Assembly: GCA_002348705.1 (NCBI GenBank)
Contig: DEAU01000013.1
Location: forward strand, 187,307 to 196,567
DNA length: 9,261 nucleotides
DNA from: Candidatus Neomicrothrix sp. UBA2974
GTDB taxonomy: Bacteria; Actinomycetota; Acidimicrobiia; Acidimicrobiales; MedAcidi-G1
Direction of reading: 5' to 3'
The notes under the pieces were generated by a model. The model had not been told where the DNA came from. It was given only the letters and a program-made list of their open reading frames with translations, and did no database searches. A program made the position numbers and the translations under genes. This document shows, one piece after another, positions 1 through 7,188 of the stretch. Each line of letters starts with the position of its first letter. Position 1 is the stretch's first letter.

Positions 1-57
<57 letters not shown>

Positions 58-95
58 CGCCCATGCGTGTTATTCGACGAGCTTTGGCTGCGGTG

Positions 96-124
96 AGCGT
101 GGCTGCCGCAGTGGCAGCCACGCT
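96..124 (+). terminator. Perfect 12-bp hairpin downstream of tRNA-Ile, possible T-less terminator
   Basis: Bases 96-107 pair perfectly with 113-124 around a 5-base loop (GCAGT); the stem is GC-rich. It starts 38 bases after the tRNA end and 72 bases before the next gene's preferred start. No T tract follows (GAGAATCC), so a classical intrinsic terminator is not shown. GC-rich hairpins without a T run are often proposed as terminators in actinobacteria. It could instead be a processing or leader structure. Confidence 0.45.
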
Positions 125-196
125 GAGAATCCGTGGCGGTGACGGGGTTCCGCGTCGATCGGGCGGGTGGCGTCCATTGGCAGGTCCGGAGCGAAG

Positions 197-1240
197 ATGA
201 CTTGTGTTGCCGTTCTCGGTGCCGGGGCGGTTGGAGCGCGTGTGGCCCGACGCCTACTGGCTTCCGACGCAGTTGACCGGATTGTGTTGCGCGATATCGA
301 ACCTGACCGCTTGGCCCGAGCATCTCGGGCCTTGGGATCGCGTGTTGCGATCGAACACGCACCCTTTCCGAGCCGGCTCGAAGCTGACTTAGTCGTCGTG
401 GCGACACCACGAGGAACTCAGGTGGAGGCGACGGAGGCGGCTATCGATTGTGGTCGACCTGCCGTTCTAGTAGGAGATGGCCTCGCCGAAACAGTTGCCG
501 TTCTCCGACTAGCTGATTCAGCAGCTCGAGCAGGGGTGCCGGTAGTGGTGGGATCGGGCTTTGGACCGGGACTCTCTTGTGTCTTGGTAGTCCATGCCGT
601 CACCTGGTTCGACAGGGTTGACGAGATCCACGTCTCCAAGGTGGGAACTGGTGGTCCGGCGTGCGCCCTCGTCCACCACCGGGCGTTGAGTCGGCGGTCC
701 TACGACTGGCGTGGAAAAAACGTACATAGAAGCGGTCAACGGGTCAGCAGGAGCTACCTCGAAGGCTGGGTCCGTCGGCCAGGTGGATCAGGACGGGAGT
801 TGGTCTGGTTTCCTGATCCGGTCGGACCACGGGACTGTTACCGAGCAGCTCTGCCCGATCCGGTTTTGTTGCACCATGCTCTACCCAACGTCGAACGTAT
901 TACGGCCCGCATGGCTGCTACCCGCCGTGATCGCCTAACCGCTCCTTTGCCTATGTTGACGCCACCCCATCAGGAGGGCGGCACGGGAGCAATACGGGTA
1001 GAAGTGCGGGGCCGCAGGGGTATTGCCGAGGATGTTGCCGTCCTGGGGGCTGCGGAGCGGCCAGCGGTCGCCGCCGCTACGGTGGCTGCTACGACTGCCG
1101 AATGGATATTGGCTGGCCGTCACCGGGTTCAGGGCCTTGCCGGCCTCGGTGAGATGGTTGAACCGGTGGCCTTTCTGCACGACCTGGCGAGTCGGGGACT
1201 TGAGGCTCAGATTTTCGAAGGTGAACAGTCCCTCTCGTAA
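197..1240 (+). CDS. Saccharopine dehydrogenase-like NAD(P)-binding oxidoreductase
   Basis: A 347-residue cytosolic protein with an N-terminal Rossmann fold. The dinucleotide motif VLGAGAVGARVARR lies near residues 5-18, followed by an acidic residue at the end of the second strand (RDIEPD). The middle carries VVVATP and GSGFGPGLSCVL segments. The second half has GTGGPA, a Gly-rich PGGSGREL stretch, WFPDPVG and ATRRDRLTAPLP, which fit uncharacterised actinobacterial proteins of the saccharopine dehydrogenase/reductase superfamily. The substrate is not recognisable, and true lysine-pathway saccharopine dehydrogenase activity is not implied. I chose ATG 197 over ATG 167 because GGAG at 188-191 sits 5 bases upstream, and the first ten residues of the longer form look unlike family sequence. 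It converges on the HisN-like gene with 54 bases between. Residues about 180-207 look like extra basic sequence before the conserved Gly-rich stretch. Confidence 0.78.
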   Translation: MTCVAVLGAGAVGARVARRLLASDAVDRIVLRDIEPDRLARASRALGSRVAIEHAPFPSRLEADLVVVATPRGTQVEATEAAIDCGRPAVLVGDGLAETVAVLRLADSAARAGVPVVVGSGFGPGLSCVLVVHAVTWFDRVDEIHVSKVGTGGPACALVHHRALSRRSYDWRGKNVHRSGQRVSRSYLEGWVRRPGGSGRELVWFPDPVGPRDCYRAALPDPVLLHHALPNVERITARMAATRRDRLTAPLPMLTPPHQEGGTGAIRVEVRGRRGIAEDVAVLGAAERPAVAAATVAATTAEWILAGRHRVQGLAGLGEMVEPVAFLHDLASRGLEAQIFEGEQSLS

Positions 1241-1294
1241 GGTTGCAGAAGTTGAAGGCATGCATTCAAAAGTCGGTTAGATGGCTGAGGAAGT

Positions 1295-2086
1295 TCAGCG
1301 ACCAACTAATTCCAAGATCTGTTTGGATAACCCAGCGTTAGTAGCTAGAGCATCGCCACCCTCAGCGGTGATCTTTCCAGAAAGATCAGTGAATACTCCA
1401 CCTGCTTCGGGAATGATGGTCAACATCGGTGCGACATCCCATCGACTGACGACAGGGTCGATCATCGCATGGGCGCGTCCGGTGGCAACAAGGACATAGC
1501 CATACGCATCGCCCCACGTCCTGATCACCGCTCCGCGTCCCGCAAAATCGTCCAGCATGGCTGCTGATGGCCAGTAGTCGACACCGCTTGTGACGATGCA
1601 GGCCCCGCGGAGGTCTTTCCTGTCGTCTACGTAGGTGGGTTCTCCATTCGCGAAGCAGCCGTGGCCTCGACCGGCCCATATGCACTCATCTAGACCCGGG
1701 ACGTTGATTACCCCGACGGCCGGCCCGTATGCGTCTTCAAGAGCGACGAGGTTGGCATAAAGGGGAACACCATGGATGAACGACTGGGTGCCATCGATTG
1801 GATCGAGAATCCACTTGCGACTTGAGGTACCAGCAGTACTGCCCTCTTCTTCACCAATCACGCCATCCATGGGATAGGACGATGCAATCCGTTCGCGCAA
1901 AAGTCGTTCAGCTTTGCGGTCGGCTGCAGTGACTGGAGTCCCGTCGGCCTTCCCATCAACCTGCAGGTTCGGGTTGCGAAATAACTCCAAGGTCAGGGCA
2001 CCCGCCTCACGAGCGATCTGAATAGCGAACTCCACATCTGTCGGATCTGCCGGCGGGATATCGGTGGGTGCGAGTTCTGTGGGCAT
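1295..2086 (-). CDS. hisN: Inositol-monophosphatase family phosphatase, probable histidinol-phosphatase
   Basis: A 263-residue Mg-dependent phosphatase of the IMPase/FBPase fold, the usual length for the family. Metal and catalytic motifs are in order: KADGTPVTAAD (46-56), GEEEG (78-82), WILDPIDGTQSF (92-103, metal ligands D95 and D98) and RWDVAP (215-220, D217), then EAGGVFTDLSG. The DPIDGT-x-SF-x-x-GVP pattern is closer to actinobacterial HisN than to SuhB or CysQ. The likely reaction is hydrolysis of L-histidinol phosphate to histidinol in histidine synthesis. The motifs alone do not exclude inositol-1-phosphatase or another sugar phosphatase. No other his gene is in the window. The start codon has no clear ribosome site and faces the GTG of the next gene across 14 bases, so its mRNA may be leaderless or start inside the neighbour. 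Confidence 0.85.
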   Translation of the reverse strand: MPTELAPTDIPPADPTDVEFAIQIAREAGALTLELFRNPNLQVDGKADGTPVTAADRKAERLLRERIASSYPMDGVIGEEEGSTAGTSSRKWILDPIDGTQSFIHGVPLYANLVALEDAYGPAVGVINVPGLDECIWAGRGHGCFANGEPTYVDDRKDLRGACIVTSGVDYWPSAAMLDDFAGRGAVIRTWGDAYGYVLVATGRAHAMIDPVVSRWDVAPMLTIIPEAGGVFTDLSGKITAEGGDALATNAGLSKQILELVGR

Positions 2087-2100
2087 GATCGGAGCCTAGG
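2087..2100. promoter_or_regulatory. 14-base interval between divergent start codons
   Basis: This is all that separates the HisN-like start (2086, minus) from the secreted protease start (2101, plus). It carries GGAG at 2091-2094, 6 bases before GTG 2101, which supports that start. It also has the palindrome CCTAGG at 2095-2100. It is too short for two promoters, so each promoter must lie within the opposite reading frame. No -35/-10 pair is claimed. Confidence 0.6.
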
Positions 2101-5100
2101 GTGGTGTCCGCCGGTGTTGAGCAGACGGGAGGTCCGGTGCAGTCGCCGACTCAGGTCCCAGGACGGGCAGTCCCACTGGGACTGGAGTCTCTCCTGTTCA
2201 TTCTCTTGACTATCGCCACGATGTTGGCGTTTGGTGCAAGTGTGGCCCGGGCCGATGTGGTCGGGACTGGTTACTCCGAACTAGATCTGGTCGACCTGCA
2301 GTGGGCGACCGACCACCTCGGTTATCGTTCGCCAGCCGACCTCCAGAGCGTCGGAGTCGGTGTGATCGACTTCTTGCTGCAAATTTCCGGCCGATCCGCA
2401 TCGGAGTGCGAGCTGGGCTTGGCTGACCAACTGGATCCATATGGTCCATATCGATTCGCCACCACCTGGACAGGTACCGACCTCGCCGTTCTTGACCGGG
2501 TCGCCGACCACTACTGCATCAGCCGAGAACAAACTCAGGCCTATGGAGCGACGATCCTCTCGTTCTTGGCCGGTATCGATGCCGAACAGAACGGCACAAC
2601 TGCTGAGCCACAACCAGTCGTTGACGTCATTCCACCTCCCGACCTGCCGTTTCCCGAAGCCTTCGGCAACGGGAACCGGACAGTTCTCCTGGACCAACCG
2701 CCACCAGTCGACCATCGAGTGGTGTTCTATGAGCACGCAGGTGCCGGGGCGTTCCGCGTCGTGGGCCGCGACCTTTCCGGGGAGATCGTTGAGGTAATTG
2801 TCGATCGGATGGGACCTGTTACCGGCCGTGCATTAGCTGACGAACCAGGTTCCATTGCCGTATTGGACGTCATCGCCGATGGGGAATGGGCGTTGTCGTT
2901 TAATGCCCTGACTGAGAGCTCAGACATCTTGACGGATGAGGTCACGTTGGGTTCAGGTGATGAGGTGCTTCTCGTTCCGGCAGCAGTTCGTGGTACGACG
3001 TTGCGATACCGACATGTCGGGGACGGACGAATCGCTTTGTGGGCCCTTGGCTTTGACGGAAATCCCGTCGAAAGGCCTGAGAGTGACGTAACTCCAACAG
3101 GCCAATTCCTTTCCCAGGAAGGTGGCGTCGTTAGTCGAGTGCGGATCCCAGCAGGAACTCGGATCCTGAAAATTGAGGCGGGCGGTGAGTGGGGCTTTGT
3201 CAACGGGGATTTCCTGCCACCAGGTCGTCCTTCTAGTGTTGAAGTGGTTGCCCGGGACAGGGCCGTGGATGTCTCCTGGAGGGCCCCAGTTAGTGGCGGG
3301 TCGGAAATTACTGGCTACCAGATCGATCACCGAGAAATTTCCGGCGACGAAGGAGACGAGGTTTGGAACACGGCGGTGGTCACAGGATCGGCACGTGGTG
3401 CGACAATCGAGGGTCTACGAAATGGCGTTGCCCATCACTTCCGAATTGCGGCAACGAACGAGGTCGGAGTTGGACTTCACTCGTTGACAACCTCTGCGGC
3501 ACCCATTTCCGCTGTCGAAGTAGTCGAGGTGGAAGGGCTCGTCGCTACCGCCGGAGACAGCTTTGTCGATCTGGCTTGGAGCACACCGGACGCACAGGAG
3601 GTTGTCTCATACACCGTCGTGTATTTCGACGAGACACGCGTCAACTCGGGAACAGCCGTCATCCGTGGAGCCACGTCGACCACTCGACCGACGTCAATCC
3701 CCCCGTCGGTGGCTTCACTTCGCTCAACTCAAAGGAGAATGGCCATACGGCTACCCAGCATCGTCGGCGGCACGAAGGTTTCTGTCGGTGAACGGGACCA
3801 CGCGGTTGCTCTATTGTCCTCGGGGCAGCCCGATGCCTTCCAAGCCCACTACTGCGGCGGAACGCTGGTGGCGCCACGGTGGGTTGTGACAGCTGCACAC
3901 TGCATTGTGGACAAATCCGTTGACGACGTAGAAGTCGTTGGCGGTTTGGCAGACCTCCATGCTGTCACCACTGCTGATCGGATAGACGCCGTGGCCCTCC
4001 ACGTCCACGAGTCCTACGACGCCAACCGGATACTCCACGACATCGGCCTCATCGAACTGGCGTCAGACTCCGCTGGAACACCGATTCCTTGGCAGGACGA
4101 CGGGAACCTTCCCATGGCGGGAACGGCAGTCGAGGTAGCGGGTTGGGGGGCGATAACAGCTGATAGCGAAAGATACGAATCGATTCTCAAGGTAGCTAAA
4201 GGGCAGATACTTGCTGGGCCGGGCGAGCACTACTGCGGGAGTTGGCGAGGCTTTCGGGGCGATTACGAACTTTGTGTTGGTGGACCAGCCGGAGTCGGAG
4301 CGTGCGGAGGGGACAGTGGTGGACCAGTGACAGCCGAACTGGGGATGCTGCGTCTGATCGGCGTGACGTCCTATGGACTCGCGGGTGCCTGTGCCGATCC
4401 GACATATCCCAACGTGGCGACTCGGTTGAGTGGGCATTCGGCGTGGATAGAGGCCCGAGTGGGTGATCCATGGCGGACTTTCGATGGCTTGACCAGTCCG
4501 ATCCATACCGTAGATGGCTTGGTCAACGGGAGGACCTATACGTTCCATGTCACCGCCGTGGATGGCATGGGACGAAGTGTGGGCCCAATGCAGGTGACCG
4601 TTTCGCCTGTAGGGCCACCGGCTGCGCCCACTGGATTGACAGGTCGCGGTGGAGACACGGCCGCCATTCTTGCTTGGACGGCGGCCTACTCGGCCGAGGA
4701 CGATCCCGTAGTAGACCACGTGGTCCAGTACTCAGCTGACGGAGTCCAGTGGACCACGATTGACGTAGGGACGACGACCGAGACCTCCTTGAAAGTCACC
4801 GGCTTGGCCAATGAGACCATCCTCAAGTTCCGGGTAATGGCGGTCAATAGCCGAGGACCAGGTCCAGCCTCGGAACCGGTGACAGTAGTGGTGGGACAGC
4901 CGGCTGCGCCGACTCGACTAGCGGCAATTGCTGGCGACGAGCACATTCAGCTTTCCTGGGTTGCGCCGGCTGATGATGGTGGTTCACCAATTCTGGACTA
5001 CGTGGTGGAACGCCGTATCGACGGGGGCTGGACGATTGTTGACGACGAATATTCTGCGACGACCACGGCAGTTATTCATGGGCTGACCAATGGAACGCAA

Positions 5101-5742
5101 GAGGACTTCCGAGTCGCAGCTGTTACAGCAGTTGGTCGAGGGCCGACGGGGTCAGTGGTATCTGCGGTGGCAGGACGTCCAGATCCGGTTTCAGCTTTGA
5201 AGGCCAGAGTGGGCGACGGAAATGTGACGCTGTCCTGGACACCGTCAACTCATGATGGAGGTTCGCCAATTCTTGACTACCGGATCGAGTATTCGGTCGA
5301 CGACGGTTCTAGTTGGGGCGTTGTTGACGGTGAAGTCGGCACATCAACGACGGCGACCGTCTACGGCTTGCGAAACGGAACCGAATACCAGTTCAGCGTT
5401 GCTGCAGTCACAGAAATCGGGATGAGTGGAACGACGTCAGTTGCTGCTGTGCCAGCCACGATTCCTGACCAGGCAACCAGCCTCATGGCCGTCGGTGAGG
5501 TGGATGGCCTCGTGTTTCGTTGGCGGCGTCCTTCGGATGGCGGGTCGGCGATTACTCGGATTTTGGTTGATTTGGCTGTTGTTGGAAGTGAAGGGTGGAA
5601 GACCTATGAGGCCGGACCGGCGACTACCACGGCTCGGATCGGAGGTCTTGTAACTGGGTCGGAATACTTAGTTCGCGTGACCTACGAGAATGGCATCGGG
5701 GCTGGGGAACCATCCGACGCAGTTCGGGTCCTCATCCGATGA
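2101..5742 (+). CDS. Secreted FnIII-rich protein with nested S1 serine protease
   Basis: 1213 residues, exported and not anchored. A Sec signal peptide (hydrophobic core 30-48, ARA at 49-51) predicts a mature start at D52. Next are two related ~38-residue helical modules (58-95 and 123-159), then two related beta modules (about 207-268 and 288-371) that share a (D/G)GEW ending. I recognise neither kind. FnIII domains follow: 1 at 373-471; 2 in two halves (about 476-512 and 788-836); 3 at 840-932; 4 at 934-1025; 5 at 1027-1118; 6 at 1121-1213. An S1 protease occupies 554-786, between the halves of FnIII-2. FnIII repeats probably act as spacers or as protein or polysaccharide contacts. GTG 2101 has GGAG 6 bases upstream. 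GTG 2137, preceded by GGGAGG with 4 bases between, is a credible shorter start that keeps the signal peptide. The TGA stop overlaps ATG 5739. The substrate is unknown. Confidence 0.88.
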   Translation: MVSAGVEQTGGPVQSPTQVPGRAVPLGLESLLFILLTIATMLAFGASVARADVVGTGYSELDLVDLQWATDHLGYRSPADLQSVGVGVIDFLLQISGRSASECELGLADQLDPYGPYRFATTWTGTDLAVLDRVADHYCISREQTQAYGATILSFLAGIDAEQNGTTAEPQPVVDVIPPPDLPFPEAFGNGNRTVLLDQPPPVDHRVVFYEHAGAGAFRVVGRDLSGEIVEVIVDRMGPVTGRALADEPGSIAVLDVIADGEWALSFNALTESSDILTDEVTLGSGDEVLLVPAAVRGTTLRYRHVGDGRIALWALGFDGNPVERPESDVTPTGQFLSQEGGVVSRVRIPAGTRILKIEAGGEWGFVNGDFLPPGRPSSVEVVARDRAVDVSWRAPVSGGSEITGYQIDHREISGDEGDEVWNTAVVTGSARGATIEGLRNGVAHHFRIAATNEVGVGLHSLTTSAAPISAVEVVEVEGLVATAGDSFVDLAWSTPDAQEVVSYTVVYFDETRVNSGTAVIRGATSTTRPTSIPPSVASLRSTQRRMAIRLPSIVGGTKVSVGERDHAVALLSSGQPDAFQAHYCGGTLVAPRWVVTAAHCIVDKSVDDVEVVGGLADLHAVTTADRIDAVALHVHESYDANRILHDIGLIELASDSAGTPIPWQDDGNLPMAGTAVEVAGWGAITADSERYESILKVAKGQILAGPGEHYCGSWRGFRGDYELCVGGPAGVGACGGDSGGPVTAELGMLRLIGVTSYGLAGACADPTYPNVATRLSGHSAWIEARVGDPWRTFDGLTSPIHTVDGLVNGRTYTFHVTAVDGMGRSVGPMQVTVSPVGPPAAPTGLTGRGGDTAAILAWTAAYSAEDDPVVDHVVQYSADGVQWTTIDVGTTTETSLKVTGLANETILKFRVMAVNSRGPGPASEPVTVVVGQPAAPTRLAAIAGDEHIQLSWVAPADDGGSPILDYVVERRIDGGWTIVDDEYSATTTAVIHGLTNGTQEDFRVAAVTAVGRGPTGSVVSAVAGRPDPVSALKARVGDGNVTLSWTPSTHDGGSPILDYRIEYSVDDGSSWGVVDGEVGTSTTATVYGLRNGTEYQFSVAAVTEIGMSGTTSVAAVPATIPDQATSLMAVGEVDGLVFRWRRPSDGGSAITRILVDLAVVGSEGWKTYEAGPATTTARIGGLVTGSEYLVRVTYENGIGAGEPSDAVRVLIR
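3760..4458 (+). other. S1 (chymotrypsin-fold) protease domain, residues 554-786 of the secreted protein
   Basis: The complete catalytic domain is visible: IVGG (554-557), TAAHC with His600, DIGL with Asp647, and GDSGGP with Ser739. Six cysteines fit the standard disulfides 585-601, 712-725 and 735-764. The residue six before the catalytic Ser (position 189 in chymotrypsin numbering) is Gly733, not the Asp of trypsin. Position 226 is Asn771 by hand alignment, so Arg/Lys specificity is not expected. The residue before IVGG is Ser553, not Arg or Lys, and the linker ahead of it is basic (RSTQRRMAIR, 541-550). Classical activation would need a cut after Ser553 to free Ile554 for Asp738. Confidence 0.93.
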
Positions 5743-5825
5743 ACCATCCTGTCGTTGGTGATACGGAATGGTCCACCGATTGGAGTTCATTCGCCATCAT
5801 GCTGATTGGGGTGAGGTGGTGGTGA
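5739..5825 (+). CDS. Small coupled ORF, 28 aa, unknown
   Basis: ATG 5739 overlaps the stop of the large secreted protein (ATGA), and its own TGA (5823-5825) overlaps the next ATG (TGATG). The peptide is Trp-rich (W11, W15, W27, W28) with a short hydrophobic patch FAIMLIGV at 18-25. No ribosome site is evident, so expression would rely on coupling to the upstream gene. I do not recognise it. It could instead be the first part of one ~70-residue gene that continues in the next frame after a -1 shift; a GGGG run at 5808-5811 would be a natural site for a single-base indel. Confidence 0.3.
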   Translation: MNHPVVGDTEWSTDWSSFAIMLIGVRWW

Positions 5826-5953
5826 TGAGACGAGGGGACGCCAGAATGGCTGCTCTAACGTGGGCTTGCGCAAAATTGACGCGCCGTCAGCGTTGGCCGG
5901 GCACCATTGAATTCCTAACTCACCTAGACGTGCTCCGAGCGGCAAACACCTAA
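5825..5953 (+). CDS. Small coupled ORF, 42 aa, basic, unknown
   Basis: I chose ATG 5825 because GAGG (5813-5816) lies 8 bases upstream and the start overlaps the preceding stop. ATG 5768 in the same frame would give 61 residues but has no ribosome site. The TAA at 5951-5953 overlaps the ATG of the membrane protein gene (TAATG), so translation of that gene is probably coupled to this ORF. The peptide is basic in its middle (KLTRRQRW) with a C-terminal FLTHLDVLRAANT that looks helical. It has no signal peptide or TM helix and resembles no family I know. It may be the C-terminal part of a split gene shared with the 28-residue ORF. Confidence 0.42.
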   Translation: MRRGDARMAALTWACAKLTRRQRWPGTIEFLTHLDVLRAANT

Positions 5954-7188
5954 TGGCTAAGAACAACTATCTCCACATGAAGCTCCGCGAGAGCCGTGAG
6001 GAGATCGCGCGCTTGAAGGACGAGTTGGAGGCCTCGGAACTTGCGTCGTTAGAGCGTGAACGCGAGACAGCGGGCAAGGCTGCTGAGCAGATCGAACGGG
6101 AGCAGGAGGCGGCAAGGACCGAACGGGCCCGCGTCCTAGAGCAGTTAGAGGTTGCCGAGGCCGACCGCGAGCAGGTCGCCAACCAACTACGTGAAGCCGA
6201 GGAGCGCCAGCAGCAGGAACGTGAGAGGCATCAGACCCGGACTCGTCTTTTGGTCGCAGGCTCTTTAGTACTGGCCGGCCTCGTCGTCGCTCTCGTGTCT
6301 GGAGCCTTCAGTGGCGATCCAGAAGTTGTGGTAGTGCCAACTACGGTGCCGGCGACCACCTTGGCAACCAACATGCCGACCACCACCGTTGCCCCCTCGT
6401 CGACCATTTCGACGATGACGACCATTGCACCGTCGACTTCGGAGCCGACTGAGCCGACTGAGCCGACTGTAACCGTTGCGACGACCACACAAGAGGTGGC
6501 CACCACCACCGAGCCAGTGAGGGTCACCACCTCGATCGTTCCTAGTGAGACAACGACCACACTGGAACCGACACTTCCTGTCGACCCCGAGGCGGAGGAG
6601 CCAGCACCCGAGATCGATGAGGTCGCGGTGCTAACCGACGACTACTGGTGGTGGGAGACCAGTGAACGTGTTCAGGTTCTTCAGATCGTGCTCGGCATGG
6701 ATGCCGATTGGACCTATGGACCCGCCACCTATGAACGGCACCTCCAAGCTCTGATCAGCCGAGAGATTCAGTTGTCGTACCTCCCGGTACCTCCAACAAC
6801 GACCGCTGTACCTACCACCACCATCGTCACGGTGGAGATGCTGCTCCCGGGCCAGCAGGTTCAGGACTTCAAACATTCAGGATTGTCAGACGAGTGGATC
6901 TTCTTTGGTCGGGCCGGGACATCTGTCCAGATTCAGATGACATCCAGCCATTTCGACACCTACCTTGAGGTCCGCGGGCCGCTTGGTGAGATTGTCGCGA
7001 TGAACGACGATCACCTAGGAACTAATTCGTTTGTTTCAGTCCAGCTCTGTGAGACCGGTACCTACAAGATTTATGCGGGCAGCTTCGGATACGGAAATTT
7101 GCAGACCGGGCAGTACTCCATGCTGTTGAGTGGTGGCGAAGTCATCTTTGACGCTCTTCTCCAAAAATGCGAGGCAGCTACAGGCTGA
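5953..7188 (+). CDS. Single-pass membrane protein: coiled coil, PGBD-like and PPC domains
   Basis: 411 residues. Residues 8-93 are a highly charged Glu/Arg/Gln-rich coiled coil with no Pro. One TM helix follows (99-119), with basic residues (R96, R98) on the N side, so the coiled coil should be cytoplasmic and the rest outside. Residues 125-222 are a Thr/Pro/Val stalk with EPT repeats. Residues 236-268 resemble a peptidoglycan-binding type 1 module (VQVLQIVLG, then DWTYGPATYE); it is short and the call is tentative. Residues 294-395 fit a bacterial pre-peptidase C-terminal (PPC) domain: FDTYLEVRGPLGEIV, NDD, GTNS and ETGTYKIYAGS. Two exported Cys (366, 406) may pair. It has no catalytic motif. 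ATG 5953 has only weak GAGCGG upstream and overlaps the previous stop. Its likely role is an envelope anchor or sensor that binds wall or partner proteins; this is inference. Confidence 0.85.
   Translation: MAKNNYLHMKLRESREEIARLKDELEASELASLERERETAGKAAEQIEREQEAARTERARVLEQLEVAEADREQVANQLREAEERQQQERERHQTRTRLLVAGSLVLAGLVVALVSGAFSGDPEVVVVPTTVPATTLATNMPTTTVAPSSTISTMTTIAPSTSEPTEPTEPTVTVATTTQEVATTTEPVRVTTSIVPSETTTTLEPTLPVDPEAEEPAPEIDEVAVLTDDYWWWETSERVQVLQIVLGMDADWTYGPATYERHLQALISREIQLSYLPVPPTTTAVPTTTIVTVEMLLPGQQVQDFKHSGLSDEWIFFGRAGTSVQIQMTSSHFDTYLEVRGPLGEIVAMNDDHLGTNSFVSVQLCETGTYKIYAGSFGYGNLQTGQYSMLLSGGEVIFDALLQKCEAATG
6442..6468 (+). repeat. Three exact copies of a 9-bp unit coding Glu-Pro-Thr
   Basis: GAGCCGACT occurs three times head to tail in the stalk of the membrane protein (residues 164-172). 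Exact DNA identity suggests recent slippage expansion, so stalk length may vary between strains. Confidence 0.9.

Noticed and set aside
1252..1269. Palindrome TTGAA-G-GCATGC-A-TTCAA between convergent genes, as a bidirectional terminator
   Set aside because: It is AT-rich in its arms, has one mismatch, no loop beyond the palindrome and no T run; support is too weak.
3731..3741. AAAGGAG followed by ATG just before the protease domain, as an internal start for a free protease
   Set aside because: Only one base separates the purine run from ATG, too close for a ribosome site, and the product would lack a signal peptide.
4063..4719. 218-codon minus-strand open frame
   Set aside because: It lies antisense to the conserved protease and FnIII coding sequence; its composition (scattered Arg, Ser, Pro, Trp) shows no domain.
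6400..6560. ACC/ACG-rich repeats as a possible CRISPR or intergenic repeat array
   Set aside because: They are codons of a Thr/Pro stalk within a continuous reading frame, with no constant repeat and spacer pattern.
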